A stretch of 64,000 nucleotides of DNA, from NCBI RefSeq assembly GCF_900100085.1, contig NZ_FNEJ01000012.1, positions 114,054 to 178,053 of the forward strand, in the 5' to 3' direction. This DNA comes from Salipiger marinus (lineage in GTDB: Bacteria > Pseudomonadota > Alphaproteobacteria > Rhodobacterales > Rhodobacteraceae). This document shows, one piece after another, positions 18,746 to 26,468 of the stretch (the stretch's first letter is position 1; every line of letters begins with the position of its first letter). The notes under the pieces were generated by a model that had not been told where the DNA came from, ran no database searches, and saw only the letters and a program-made list of their open reading frames with translations. A program made the position numbers and the translations under genes.

Positions 18746-20367
18746 GCGCCCTCTCCCTTGTCCAGATAACGGGTTTTCAGGGCCGCACGCAGCGCCTTGC
18801 GGCTGATCTTGCCCACGGCGGTGGTCTCGAACCCGGGGACGAAGATCACCTGATCCGGCACCTTGAACTCGGCGATGCCGCGCCCGCGCACAAAGGACTT
18901 GAGCTCGCGCGCCTGCGCCTCGGCGCCTTCGGCCAGCACCACGAAGGCGCAGCTGCGTTCGCCCAGAAACGCATCCTCCACCCCCACCACGGCGGCATCG
19001 AACACGGCGGGATGGGCGAGCAGATGATCCTCCACCTCCTCGGCAGAGATCTTTTCGCCCGCGCGGTTGATATGGTCGCCGGCACGGCCCCGCACCTCCA
19101 GATAGCCGCCGGGCAGGCGGCGCACCACGTCGCCGGTGCGGTAGAACCCGTCCGGGGTGAAGCTGCGGGCATTGGCGGCGGGATGGTCGTGATAGGCGCG
19201 GATGGTGTAGGGCCCGCGGGTGTAAAGGTTGCCCGGCTCCCCCTCGGGCACCGGGGCGCCCGCATCATCCAGCACCAGCACCTCGTCATCGGGGCTGATC
19301 GGGCGGCCTTGGGTGGTGGTGATGATGTCGTCGGGATCATCCAGCCGGGTGTAATTCACCAGACCTTCGGCCATGCCGAACACCTGCTGCAGGGTGCAGC
19401 CCAGCACCGGGCGGACGCGGGCGGCGGCTTCGGCCATGAACTTGGCGCCGCCCACCAGCAGCACCTGAAGGCTGCGGAGATCGTGTTTCGTGCGCGGCGC
19501 CGCCTGCAGCCAGAGCAGCGCCAGAGGCGGCACCAGCCCGGTGAGGGTCACGCCTTCGCGGGCGATCAGGGCGAAACACGGCTCCGGCTGCGGATTGGGC
19601 GCCATGACCACGCAGGCCCCCACATGCAGCGCGCCCAGATAGCCGGGGCTGCTCATGGGGAAGTTATGCGCGGCGGGCAGCGCCACCAGAAACACGCTGT
19701 CCGGCCCCAGCCCGCAGATTTCGGCCGAGGCGCGGATGCTGTAAAGGTAATCGTCATGGGTGCGCGGGATCAGCTTTGGCAGGCCGGTCGATCCGCCGGA
19801 GATCTGCAGAAACGCCACCCCGCGCGGATCGCGCGGCACCGGGGCGGGCATTTCCTCGGGTGCAAAGCCCGAAAGCGGCAGGAATTCCGCCGCCTCCCCC
19901 GCCACCACCACGCGCAGCCCGGGCAGATCGGCGGCAAGGCGGCGTGCCAGCGGCAGGTAATCGAAGCCCTCGTGCCGGTCGGCGCAGACATAGGCGCGCG
20001 CCTCCGACCGGGCGGCAAGGTGGCGCAGTTCGGTTTCCCGATGCGCGGGCAGGGCATAGACCGGCACCAGCCCGGCATGGAACAGGCCAAACACCACCGA
20101 CAGGAACTCGGCGCGGTTGGGCATCTGCACCAGCACCCGGTCGCCGGGCACCAGCCCCAAACCGGCAAAACCCTGCGCGCACCGCCGCGCCTCGCGGCCC
20201 AGATCGGCATAGCTCCAGCGCGTATCACCCGCGACCACGGCGGTGCGGGGGCCGAACTCCCGCGTGATCCGGTCCAGCATCTGGCCAAAACTTTCGCCGG
20301 TCCAGTAGCCTTGGGCCACATAATGCGCGGCCAGATCCTCGGGCCAGATCTGCTGGGGATGGGTCAT
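18742..20367 (-). CDS. entE: 2,3-dihydroxybenzoate-AMP ligase (EntE/DhbE type)
   Basis: A 541-residue aryl-adenylating enzyme. It shows ISGGSTGLPKLIPRTH (A3), PAAHNFPMSSPG (A4), YRTGDVV and VGKISRKALR. Residues H234, N235 and S240 fall at the same numbers as in DhbE; serine at 240 is linked to 2,3-dihydroxybenzoate, whereas salicylate ligases have cysteine there. It should activate 2,3-dihydroxybenzoate and load it on the adjacent aryl carrier protein. First gene of the entE-carrier-entF operon. Substrate supply must come from elsewhere, since no entC, entB lyase or entA gene is in view. Confidence 0.92.
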   Translation of the reverse strand: MTHPQQIWPEDLAAHYVAQGYWTGESFGQMLDRITREFGPRTAVVAGDTRWSYADLGREARRCAQGFAGLGLVPGDRVLVQMPNRAEFLSVVFGLFHAGLVPVYALPAHRETELRHLAARSEARAYVCADRHEGFDYLPLARRLAADLPGLRVVVAGEAAEFLPLSGFAPEEMPAPVPRDPRGVAFLQISGGSTGLPKLIPRTHDDYLYSIRASAEICGLGPDSVFLVALPAAHNFPMSSPGYLGALHVGACVVMAPNPQPEPCFALIAREGVTLTGLVPPLALLWLQAAPRTKHDLRSLQVLLVGGAKFMAEAAARVRPVLGCTLQQVFGMAEGLVNYTRLDDPDDIITTTQGRPISPDDEVLVLDDAGAPVPEGEPGNLYTRGPYTIRAYHDHPAANARSFTPDGFYRTGDVVRRLPGGYLEVRGRAGDHINRAGEKISAEEVEDHLLAHPAVFDAAVVGVEDAFLGERSCAFVVLAEGAEAQARELKSFVRGRGIAEFKVPDQVIFVPGFETTAVGKISRKALRAALKTRYLDKGEGA

Positions 20368-20668
20368 GGCGCCTCGCCTGCTCTGCCGTGTCTCAGCCCG
20401 CCCGTAGCAATCTCTACAAAAACAATCAACTTAGAACCGACGCCCCCCGACCCAGCGCCGGGGGGCTGGCAAATGCGGGAAAAGCCGTCATCCTAGGCGG
20501 AAACCTGGACATGCTGCTAATGTGTATTAATTTTCTCAGGTATTGAGCCTCACGACAGTGTGTGCCAAAGAAGCCCCCGACCCGCAGCCCCTGCTGTGGC
20601 CCACAGACCGCAGCCAGCGGACCGCACCCCGGCCCGCAAGCCCAATCCCCGAACGAACGGAGACGCCC
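20368..20668. other. Divergent regulatory region, entE operon / tonB operon
   Basis: About 300 bases without a credible gene. It has two AT-rich patches (about 20407-20435 and 20515-20536) and small inverted repeats: TAAT-N4-ATTA at 20518-20529 and CTCA-N5-TGAG at 20535-20547. Iron-responsive operators for both directions are expected here, but I cannot match a known box with confidence. Confidence 0.4.
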
Positions 20669-21100
20669 GTGCCGCGCCTGACCCCCAAAGCCCTGATCTG
20701 GTTGACACTTTCCATGGTTCCGCTGCAGGCCGCAGCACAGGACGCAGCAGCGCCCGGCCTGTCGGTGGAGCTGAACGCGACGCAGGCCGTCGAGCAGGGT
20801 TGCCAGCTGAGCTTCCTGATCCGCAACAGCCATGACACCGACATTGATTCGGCGGTGTTCGAGACGGTGCTGCTGGACAAGGGCGGGCAGGTGGACCGGC
20901 TGACGCTGTTCGATTTCGGCCAGCTTCCCGCCGGGCGCCCGCGCGTGCGGCAGTTCGTGGTGCCGGGCACGCAATGTGACGGGCTGGGCCAGATCCTCAT
21001 CAACGGCGCCAGCCGCTGCGAGGCGGGGGGTGCTGCCTCCAGCCTGTGCATCGACGGGCTGATGCTGAACTCCCGCACCGAGGTGGAGGTGATCGGATGA
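20669..21100 (+). CDS. Exported protein of unknown function heading the tonB operon
   Basis: A 143-residue protein starting at GTG (GGAG seven bases upstream). Residues 1-24 form a signal peptide (ALIWLTLSMVPLQAAAQ), so it is periplasmic. The mature part is a small beta-rich domain with four cysteines (EQGCQL, GTQCDG, ASRCEAG, SLCIDG), which could make two disulfides. I do not recognise the family. Its stop overlaps the exbB start (ATGA), so it is translationally tied to the TonB energiser and may help it; function is unknown. Confidence 0.75.
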   Translation: MPRLTPKALIWLTLSMVPLQAAAQDAAAPGLSVELNATQAVEQGCQLSFLIRNSHDTDIDSAVFETVLLDKGGQVDRLTLFDFGQLPAGRPRVRQFVVPGTQCDGLGQILINGASRCEAGGAASSLCIDGLMLNSRTEVEVIG

Positions 21101-21759
21101 TCGATCTGGTGAAAGAGGCGATCCAGCGCGCCGCCGATCTGGGCGGGCCGGTGGTGCTGATCCTTGGCGCGGTGTCGCTGGTGACGCTGGCGGTGGTGAT
21201 CTACAAGCTGTGGCAGTTCGCGGCCTCCGGCGTGGGGCGGCATGCGGCGCTGCGGCAGGCGGTGGAGGCCTGGGATGCGGGCGACCGTGCCGGGGCGCGC
21301 GCCGCGCTTGACCGGTCGCGCAGCTATCTACGCCCGGTGATCGACATGGCCATGTCCGGCCAGCGCGACGCGCAGCGGCTGGAGGCGGAGGCAGAGACGC
21401 GCTTTGCCCGGCTGGAAAAGGGCTTTCGCCTGCTGGATTCCGTGGCGCAGCTGGCGCCGCTGCTGGGGCTTTTCGGCACGGTTCTGGGCATGATCTCGGC
21501 GTTTCAGGCGCTGCAGGATGCCGGATCGCAGGTGGATCCGTCGATCCTTGCCGGCGGGATCTGGGTGGCGCTGCTGACCACCGCCGTGGGTCTGGTGGTG
21601 GCGATGCCGACCGCCGTGATCCTGAGCTGGTTCGAGGCGCGGATGGAGGCAGAGCGCGTGCTGGCCGAACGCGCCGTGCACACCATCCTTGCCCCCAATG
21701 GCGACGCGCAGCGCGCCCCCGCCCGCAGCAGCGCCGAGGCCCGGCCGCGCCATGCGTAA
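21097..21759 (+). CDS. exbB: TonB-system proton channel protein ExbB
   Basis: A 220-residue MotA/TolQ/ExbB-family protein. Three helices are visible: VVLILGAVSLVTLAVVIYKLW (about 16-36), then LDSVAQLAPLLGLFGTVLGMISAF and GIWVALLTTAVGLVVAMPTAV, which carry the family's conserved LGLFGTV and TTAVGL motifs. With ExbD it forms the proton channel that drives TonB. The ATGA overlap with the gene before, and overlap with exbD after, show a coupled operon. Confidence 0.92.
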   Translation: MIDLVKEAIQRAADLGGPVVLILGAVSLVTLAVVIYKLWQFAASGVGRHAALRQAVEAWDAGDRAGARAALDRSRSYLRPVIDMAMSGQRDAQRLEAEAETRFARLEKGFRLLDSVAQLAPLLGLFGTVLGMISAFQALQDAGSQVDPSILAGGIWVALLTTAVGLVVAMPTAVILSWFEARMEAERVLAERAVHTILAPNGDAQRAPARSSAEARPRHA

Positions 21760-22144
21760 GGCGCGGCGCAGACGGCGGCTGTCGATGACCTCGCTCATCG
21801 ACGTGATCTTTCTGCTGCTGCTGTTCTTCATGCTGTCCTCGACCTTTACCCGCTTTGCGGAGGTCGATCTGGACGCCGCCGGGTCGGGCGCGCAGGTGGC
21901 GGCGGACACCCGCCCGCTGTTCCTGCAGCTGAGCCCCGACCGGCTGAGCCTGAACGGCGCCGACACCGCGCTGGAGGATCTGCCCGCCACGCTGGCCGAG
22001 CGGATCGCGGGCGCCGAGGCTGAAACCGCGACGCCGCTGATCATCGCCCTGCGCGGCGAGGTGACGGCGCAGCGGCTGACCGATGTGCTGGTGGCGCTGC
22101 GCGGCATCACCGGCCTGCGCGCCACCGTTCTGGGAGCAGGCTGA
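21752..22144 (+). CDS. exbD: ExbD-family protein, first copy
   Basis: A 130-residue protein with a basic N-terminus (MRKARRRRRLSMTS), one membrane helix (LIDVIFLLLLFFMLSSTF) and a periplasmic domain. Aspartate 17 lies at the proton-carrying position (Asp25 of E. coli ExbD), so this copy should be the active one. It starts 8 bases before the end of exbB. Confidence 0.9.
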   Translation: MRKARRRRRLSMTSLIDVIFLLLLFFMLSSTFTRFAEVDLDAAGSGAQVAADTRPLFLQLSPDRLSLNGADTALEDLPATLAERIAGAEAETATPLIIALRGEVTAQRLTDVLVALRGITGLRATVLGAG

Positions 22145-22530
22145 TGCGCAAGGCCCGGCAGAAAACCGAACGCGAACCGACCATCGCGCTGATCAACATC
22201 GTGTTCCTGATGCTGATCTTCTTTCTTGTGGCGGGCACGCTGGCGCAGCCGCTGGACAGCACGCTGAACCTTGTGCGCACCGCCGATCTGGAGGGCAACG
22301 CCCCCGCCGATGCGCTGGTCGTGCATCCCGACGGGCGCATGAGCCTGAAAGGGAAGGAAATATCCAGCGTCGCCGAGTATATGGCGGGCATCGGACAGGA
22401 GGCGCCAGAGCTGGTGCGGCTGGTGCCCGACCGCGACGCCTCGGCGGCGCAGCTGGTGACGCTGGGGCGCGAGCTGCGCGCGGCGGGTGCGCAGCGCGTC
22501 GTCATCGTGACCGAAAGGGGGCTGGAATGA
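22144..22530 (+). CDS. exbD2: ExbD-family protein, second copy with Asn at the proton site
   Basis: A 128-residue paralogue (MRKARQKTEREPTIALINIVFLMLIFFLVAGTL). The single helix and periplasmic domain are kept, but the key aspartate is asparagine 18 (LINIVF against LIDVIF in the first copy). It starts on the last base of the first exbD stop (TGATG). It may complete a heteromeric ExbD dimer with only one protonatable chain. The substitution is seen directly; the mechanism is inference. Confidence 0.88.
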   Translation: MRKARQKTEREPTIALINIVFLMLIFFLVAGTLAQPLDSTLNLVRTADLEGNAPADALVVHPDGRMSLKGKEISSVAEYMAGIGQEAPELVRLVPDRDASAAQLVTLGRELRAAGAQRVVIVTERGLE

Positions 22531-23576
22531 TCGCCACATCCCGCAAGGTGAAACTCGCCGCCGCCGCCTTGGCGCTGTCGGCGCATGGCGGCATGCTGCT
22601 GGCGGTGATGCCCGCAGAGCCGGTGATGATCGAAGGCGCCTCGGGCGGCAGCGACCTGCGGCTGGGATCGGATTTTGCCGATATGGCGGCGGGCACGCTG
22701 AGCGCCGAGACCCCAGACGAGATCACCGAGGCCGAACCGGTGGTGCCGCCGCAGGCCGAGCCCGTGGAGACGCCGCAGGCGGAACCGGTGACGCCGGAGA
22801 TGGCGCAGCCTGCGCCGCCGCAGCCCGTCACCCCGCCCGCGCCGCAGGAAACCCCGCCCGACACCGCCACCGCCGCCCTGCCCGTGGCGCCGCCCGTGGC
22901 CGCCGATGCGGTGCTGCCGCAGATGCCGGAACAGGTGGAGCCGCCGGAGGAGACCGAGACAGCGGAGCCGGAGCTGCTGCAGCCCACGCCCCCCGAAGAG
23001 CCGGAGGTGGCGGAGGCGCCCGAACCCGAAGAGATTGCGCCCGAACCGGAGCCAGACCTGGCCGAGGCGGTGCAGAGCAGCGCGCCCGAACAGTCGCTGC
23101 GTCCGCAGCAGCGCCCCGAACGCCGCCCCGAGCCCGAGCCGCAGCCGGAACCGCGCCGCGCCGAACGCGCGCCGGAGCCGCAGCCGCAGCGTCAGGCCGC
23201 CCCCCAGCCGCAGGGCAATGCCGACCGCAGCGCCCGCGCGGGGCAGGCCACGGGCCGGGCCGAGGGCACATCGGCCACCTCCGGTCAGGGCGGGCAGGCC
23301 AGCACGGCGGGCAATGCCGCCGCCAGCAACTATCCCGGTCTGGTGATGCGCAAGATCTCCCGCGTGCCGCGCCCGAGGGTGGGCAGCCGGGGCGAGGCGG
23401 TGGTGGCCTTCCGCATCGCGGCCAATGGCGGGCTGGCGGGGGCGTCGCTGGCGCGCAGTTCCGGATCGGCGGCGCTGGACAATGCCGCACTGCAGGTGAT
23501 CCGCCGCGCCGCGCCCTTCCCGCCGCCGCCGCGCGGCGCGCGCAGCGATTACACCATCACCATCAAGGGCCAGTAG
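22527..23576 (+). CDS. tonB: TonB energy-transducing protein
   Basis: A 349-residue TonB. One N-terminal membrane anchor (VKLAAAALALSAHGGMLLAVM), a long periplasm-spanning stretch rich in proline and glutamate (about 70-240, with PEPEPQPEPRR-type repeats), and a C-terminal TonB domain (YPGLVMRKISRVPRPRV...GEAVVAFRIAANGGL...ALDNAALQVIRRAAPFPPPP). It passes proton-motive energy to outer-membrane receptors. The ATG overlaps the exbD2 stop. No TonB-dependent receptor gene is in the window, so its partner is elsewhere. Confidence 0.92.
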   Translation: MIATSRKVKLAAAALALSAHGGMLLAVMPAEPVMIEGASGGSDLRLGSDFADMAAGTLSAETPDEITEAEPVVPPQAEPVETPQAEPVTPEMAQPAPPQPVTPPAPQETPPDTATAALPVAPPVAADAVLPQMPEQVEPPEETETAEPELLQPTPPEEPEVAEAPEPEEIAPEPEPDLAEAVQSSAPEQSLRPQQRPERRPEPEPQPEPRRAERAPEPQPQRQAAPQPQGNADRSARAGQATGRAEGTSATSGQGGQASTAGNAAASNYPGLVMRKISRVPRPRVGSRGEAVVAFRIAANGGLAGASLARSSGSAALDNAALQVIRRAAPFPPPPRGARSDYTITIKGQ

Positions 23577-23598
23577 GCCGCGCCAGACGACAAGGCAC

Positions 23599-23626
23599 AG
23601 CCGCCGCGGGTCACCCTGCGGCGGCT
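23599..23626 (+). terminator. Hairpin after tonB
   Basis: A perfect 9-bp stem AGCCGCCGC/GCGGCGGCT with a 10-base loop lies 22 bases past the tonB stop and is followed by a short TTCCC. It probably ends the plus-strand operon, though the T-run is poor. Confidence 0.5.
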
Positions 23627-23663
23627 TTCCCGTATCCCCCCTGCCCCGCCGCAGGCGCGCAGC

Positions 23664-23695
23664 AAAAAGGGCAGCGGGGGATGTCCCCGCTGCCC
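23664..23695 (-). terminator. Intrinsic terminator of the YncE-like gene
   Basis: A perfect 11-bp stem (23669-23679 with 23685-23695) and a 5-base loop, followed on the minus strand by TTTTT (23664-23668). It lies about 30 bases past the stop of the YncE-like gene and is a good rho-independent terminator. Confidence 0.78.
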
Positions 23696-23726
23696 CTGTC
23701 CCTGCCCCGTCAGCCGGGCCGCAGGC

Positions 23727-25106
23727 TTAGCCCTTCGGCACGACGTGGCTGATCTGATCGCCAGAGGGATCTTCGGCGCCCCGGCTCTTGTTGACCACAT
23801 AGACCCCGCCCGCGCCGTCCAGCGCCGCGTGGTTGGCGAGCGGACCGACGGGCAGGTTGCCGACGATCTCGCCCTCGGCGGTCAGCGCCACCAGCGTGCC
23901 GGAGCCGCGCACCGACACCCAGGCCAGATCGCTTTGCGTGTCATAGACCACGTTGAGCGGGTTCGCCCCCACGGCGACATCGGCCACCACCTCGCCGCTC
24001 TCGGCATCAAGGATGGTCACGTTGTCGCTGCCCTGCGCGGCGGTGAAGATGCGGCCAGTGTCGGGATCAAAGCCCACGCCGATGGTGCTTTTGGAACCGG
24101 GCAGCGGATAGACCGCCGTCTGTTCGCCGCTGTCCAGATCGACCACGGCCACCTCATCCGTGCCAAGGCTGACCACGAACAGCTGGTTGCTGGCCTCGTC
24201 CACATGCAGCGTGGCCGAGGCGAAATCCTCGCGCCGCTTGCCGGAGGTCAGGGTGATCGGCGCCAGTTCTTCCATGGTGGCGCCGTCAAAGACATGCACC
24301 ACAGGCTCGAACGTGGCGCTGACATAGACGCGCCCGCCCATGGCCACGGCATCACGCGGATGCGGCACCGCGTCCACGTCGAACTGCTTGACCAGCGACA
24401 GATCCTCGGCGCTGTAGACGGCGACGGTGTCCTGACGGGTGTTGGTGACCCAGACCCGGCCATTCTGCTGGTCGACCCCCACGCCATAGACCGCAAAGAC
24501 CCCGCCCTCGCTGCCATCGGCACGGGCCGGAGCGGCGGCGGGGGTGATTTCGGCCAGCGTGTCCAGCGTCTGCGGATCCAGCTTCAGCAGCGTGCTGTCC
24601 TTGACCGGCGGGCGGCCCACGGCGGCGGTGACATAGAGCGCCTCGGGGGTGACGGCGACCTGATACAGCCCGCGCGGCAGCTTGCGCTGGGTCACGTCGA
24701 AGCTGCCGCTTTCGGGCAGATCCGGAGAGACCTTGAGCTCGAACGTGCTGGCATAGGCCGGGCCGGACACTTCGGCCACAACCGGATAAAGCCCCGGCTC
24801 GGTGCCTTCGGGGATGGCCACGGTGGTGGAGAACTTGCCCTCGGCATCCGCCGTCACCGCAGCCCCGTCATTCAGCGCGATGCCGTTCTGGCGCAGCACG
24901 ACCTGCTGGCCGGGGGCGAAGCCTTCGCCAGAGACGATGGCGGTCGATCCCGGCACGATCGGCGCGCGGTTCTCGCCCGAGGCGGCAAGCTCACCGGCAA
25001 AGCCACGCGCCAGATCGGTGAAGGGATCGGCCAGCGCGGTGCTGGCCAGAAGCGCGCCAAGCGCAAGGCCGCAGACGCCGGAGCGGAAGGCCATGGAAAG
25101 GGACAT
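23727..25106 (-). CDS. YncE-like periplasmic beta-propeller protein
   Basis: A 459-residue exported protein. Signal peptide at about 1-26 (FRSGVCGLALGALLASTALA), then an Ig/IPT-like domain (SGEGFAPGQQVVLRQNG), then YVTN-type beta-propeller blades with phrases such as GRVWVTNTRQDTVAVYSAEDL, NQLFVVSLGTDEVAVVDLDSG and GRIFTAAQGSDNVTILDAESGEVV. E. coli YncE is iron-regulated and located in the periplasm. The start at 25106 has AGGAGG upstream. It converges on tonB, so an iron-linked role is likely but its biochemistry is unknown. Confidence 0.85.
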   Translation of the reverse strand: MSLSMAFRSGVCGLALGALLASTALADPFTDLARGFAGELAASGENRAPIVPGSTAIVSGEGFAPGQQVVLRQNGIALNDGAAVTADAEGKFSTTVAIPEGTEPGLYPVVAEVSGPAYASTFELKVSPDLPESGSFDVTQRKLPRGLYQVAVTPEALYVTAAVGRPPVKDSTLLKLDPQTLDTLAEITPAAAPARADGSEGGVFAVYGVGVDQQNGRVWVTNTRQDTVAVYSAEDLSLVKQFDVDAVPHPRDAVAMGGRVYVSATFEPVVHVFDGATMEELAPITLTSGKRREDFASATLHVDEASNQLFVVSLGTDEVAVVDLDSGEQTAVYPLPGSKSTIGVGFDPDTGRIFTAAQGSDNVTILDAESGEVVADVAVGANPLNVVYDTQSDLAWVSVRGSGTLVALTAEGEIVGNLPVGPLANHAALDGAGGVYVVNKSRGAEDPSGDQISHVVPKG

Positions 25107-25215
25107 GCGTGTCCTCCTGTAGCGGCGGAGCCCTGAGGCGCCGCAGATGTCTGGGGGATGGCTGCGGAGGCGCGGGCGCGGTCCGTGGCTCTGCGCCACG
25201 GGGCGCAGCTGCGGG

Positions 25216-25245
25216 TTGACTAGAATAGCCGACATTTCCAGTCAA
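25216..25245. promoter_or_regulatory. Inverted repeat upstream of the YncE-like gene
   Basis: TTGACT at 25216-25221 and AGTCAA at 25240-25245 are mirror images 18 bases apart, about 110 bases before the YncE-like start. It could be an operator. Either arm also looks like a -35 box, but no good -10 follows. Confidence 0.3.
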
Positions 25246-25293
25246 GTATTCCCGGCCCGGCGCGCGGCGCTTTTGCGGCGGCACCTTTTGGCC

Positions 25294-25318
25294 CGATTGC
25301 CGGATTGTCTGGCAATCG
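25294..25318. promoter_or_regulatory. Candidate FadR/GntR-type operator
   Basis: CGATTGCC and GGCAATCG form an 8-bp perfect inverted repeat with a 9-base spacer, 54 bases before the TRAP binding-protein gene. The FadR-type regulator encoded two genes downstream is the natural candidate to bind it. Confidence 0.4.
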
Positions 25319-25371
25319 CGGGATCCCCATGCTACCGCTGCCCGCGGAGAAGTTTGTAGGGAGGAGACCTC

Positions 25372-26385
25372 ATGACCAGATGTTTTGCCATGCTGCTGGC
25401 CGGCACCGCGCTGCTGGCCGGTGCGGCCAGCGCGCAGACCACCACGCTGCGCATCCAGAACCAGCAGTCGCCCGAATCCGTGTCGGGCAAGCTCATCACC
25501 GAATTTGTCGATCAGGTGGAAACCATGTCGGGCGGATCGCTCGACATCGAGATGTTCTACAGCTCCGCCGTTGTCGCCTCGGCAGAGACCTTTGGCGCGT
25601 CCGCCAACGGCATCCTTGACTGCGACATGACCAATGGCAGCTACCAGACCGGGCGCGACGCGGCGTTCCAGTTCGTGGCCGACACCATGGGCGGCTATGA
25701 CACGCCGATGCAGTATCTGGCATGGCTGCAATATGGCGGCGGGCGCGAGGCGGTGAATGAGCTTTACAACGCCCATGGCATGGAATTTGTCGGCGCCTAT
25801 CTGGGCGGGCAGGAATCCATGAACTCCACCAAGCCGCTGGCAGGGATCGAGGATCTGAAGGGCTGGAAGTTCCGCTCGCCCCCCGGCATGGAATCCGAGA
25901 TTTTCGCGGCGCTGGGATCCACCCCCATCGTGATGGATTTCACCGAGATCTTCACCGCGCTGGAAACCGGCATCATCGACGGGGCCGATGCCTCGACGCT
26001 GGCGAACAATGTGGGGCTTGGCATCTATGACATCGCCAAGCACACCACCTATCCCGGCTTCCATTCCATGTCCTCGGACCATCTGGCCTGCAACAAGACG
26101 GTCTGGGACGGGCTGACCGACGCGCAGCGCGGCATCCTGACCTCTGCCATGGATTCGCTGGCCATGAAGCTGGTGATGAACACGCTGGTGCAGAACGGCG
26201 AGGCGGTGACGGCGCTGCCGGATCAGGGCGTGACCCTGCATGACTGGTCCGCCGAAGACCGCGCCGCCTTCCGGGCCGCCGCGATTGGCCGCTGGGACGA
26301 ATGGGCGCAGAAATCCCCCGCCACGCAGCAGCTGGTGGACAGCCACAAGGCGTTCATCTCCCGCATCGGGCTTGGCACGGACTAA
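25372..26385 (+). CDS. Orphan TRAP substrate-binding protein (DctP family)
   Basis: A 337-residue DctP-family protein with a Sec signal peptide (1-21, ending GAASAQ). The family core is recognisable: LKGWKFRSPPGMESEIFAALGSTPIVMDFTEIFTALETGIIDGAD, with the conserved arginine in KFRSPP. A GGGAGGAGA ribosome site precedes the ATG. No dctQ or dctM follows; the next genes are a DenD-like dehydrogenase and a FadR-type regulator. It must use membrane subunits encoded elsewhere. From context the ligand may be a four-carbon sugar acid, which is inference. Confidence 0.87.
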   Translation: MTRCFAMLLAGTALLAGAASAQTTTLRIQNQQSPESVSGKLITEFVDQVETMSGGSLDIEMFYSSAVVASAETFGASANGILDCDMTNGSYQTGRDAAFQFVADTMGGYDTPMQYLAWLQYGGGREAVNELYNAHGMEFVGAYLGGQESMNSTKPLAGIEDLKGWKFRSPPGMESEIFAALGSTPIVMDFTEIFTALETGIIDGADASTLANNVGLGIYDIAKHTTYPGFHSMSSDHLACNKTVWDGLTDAQRGILTSAMDSLAMKLVMNTLVQNGEAVTALPDQGVTLHDWSAEDRAAFRAAAIGRWDEWAQKSPATQQLVDSHKAFISRIGLGTD

Positions 26386-26468
26386 GCCCTCGCGGGTTCG
26401 GCGCCGCCGGACCCATCCCCGGGGGCGGCGCCGTGCCGCCCCCCTTCCCTGACCCCGGACTCCCTGAC

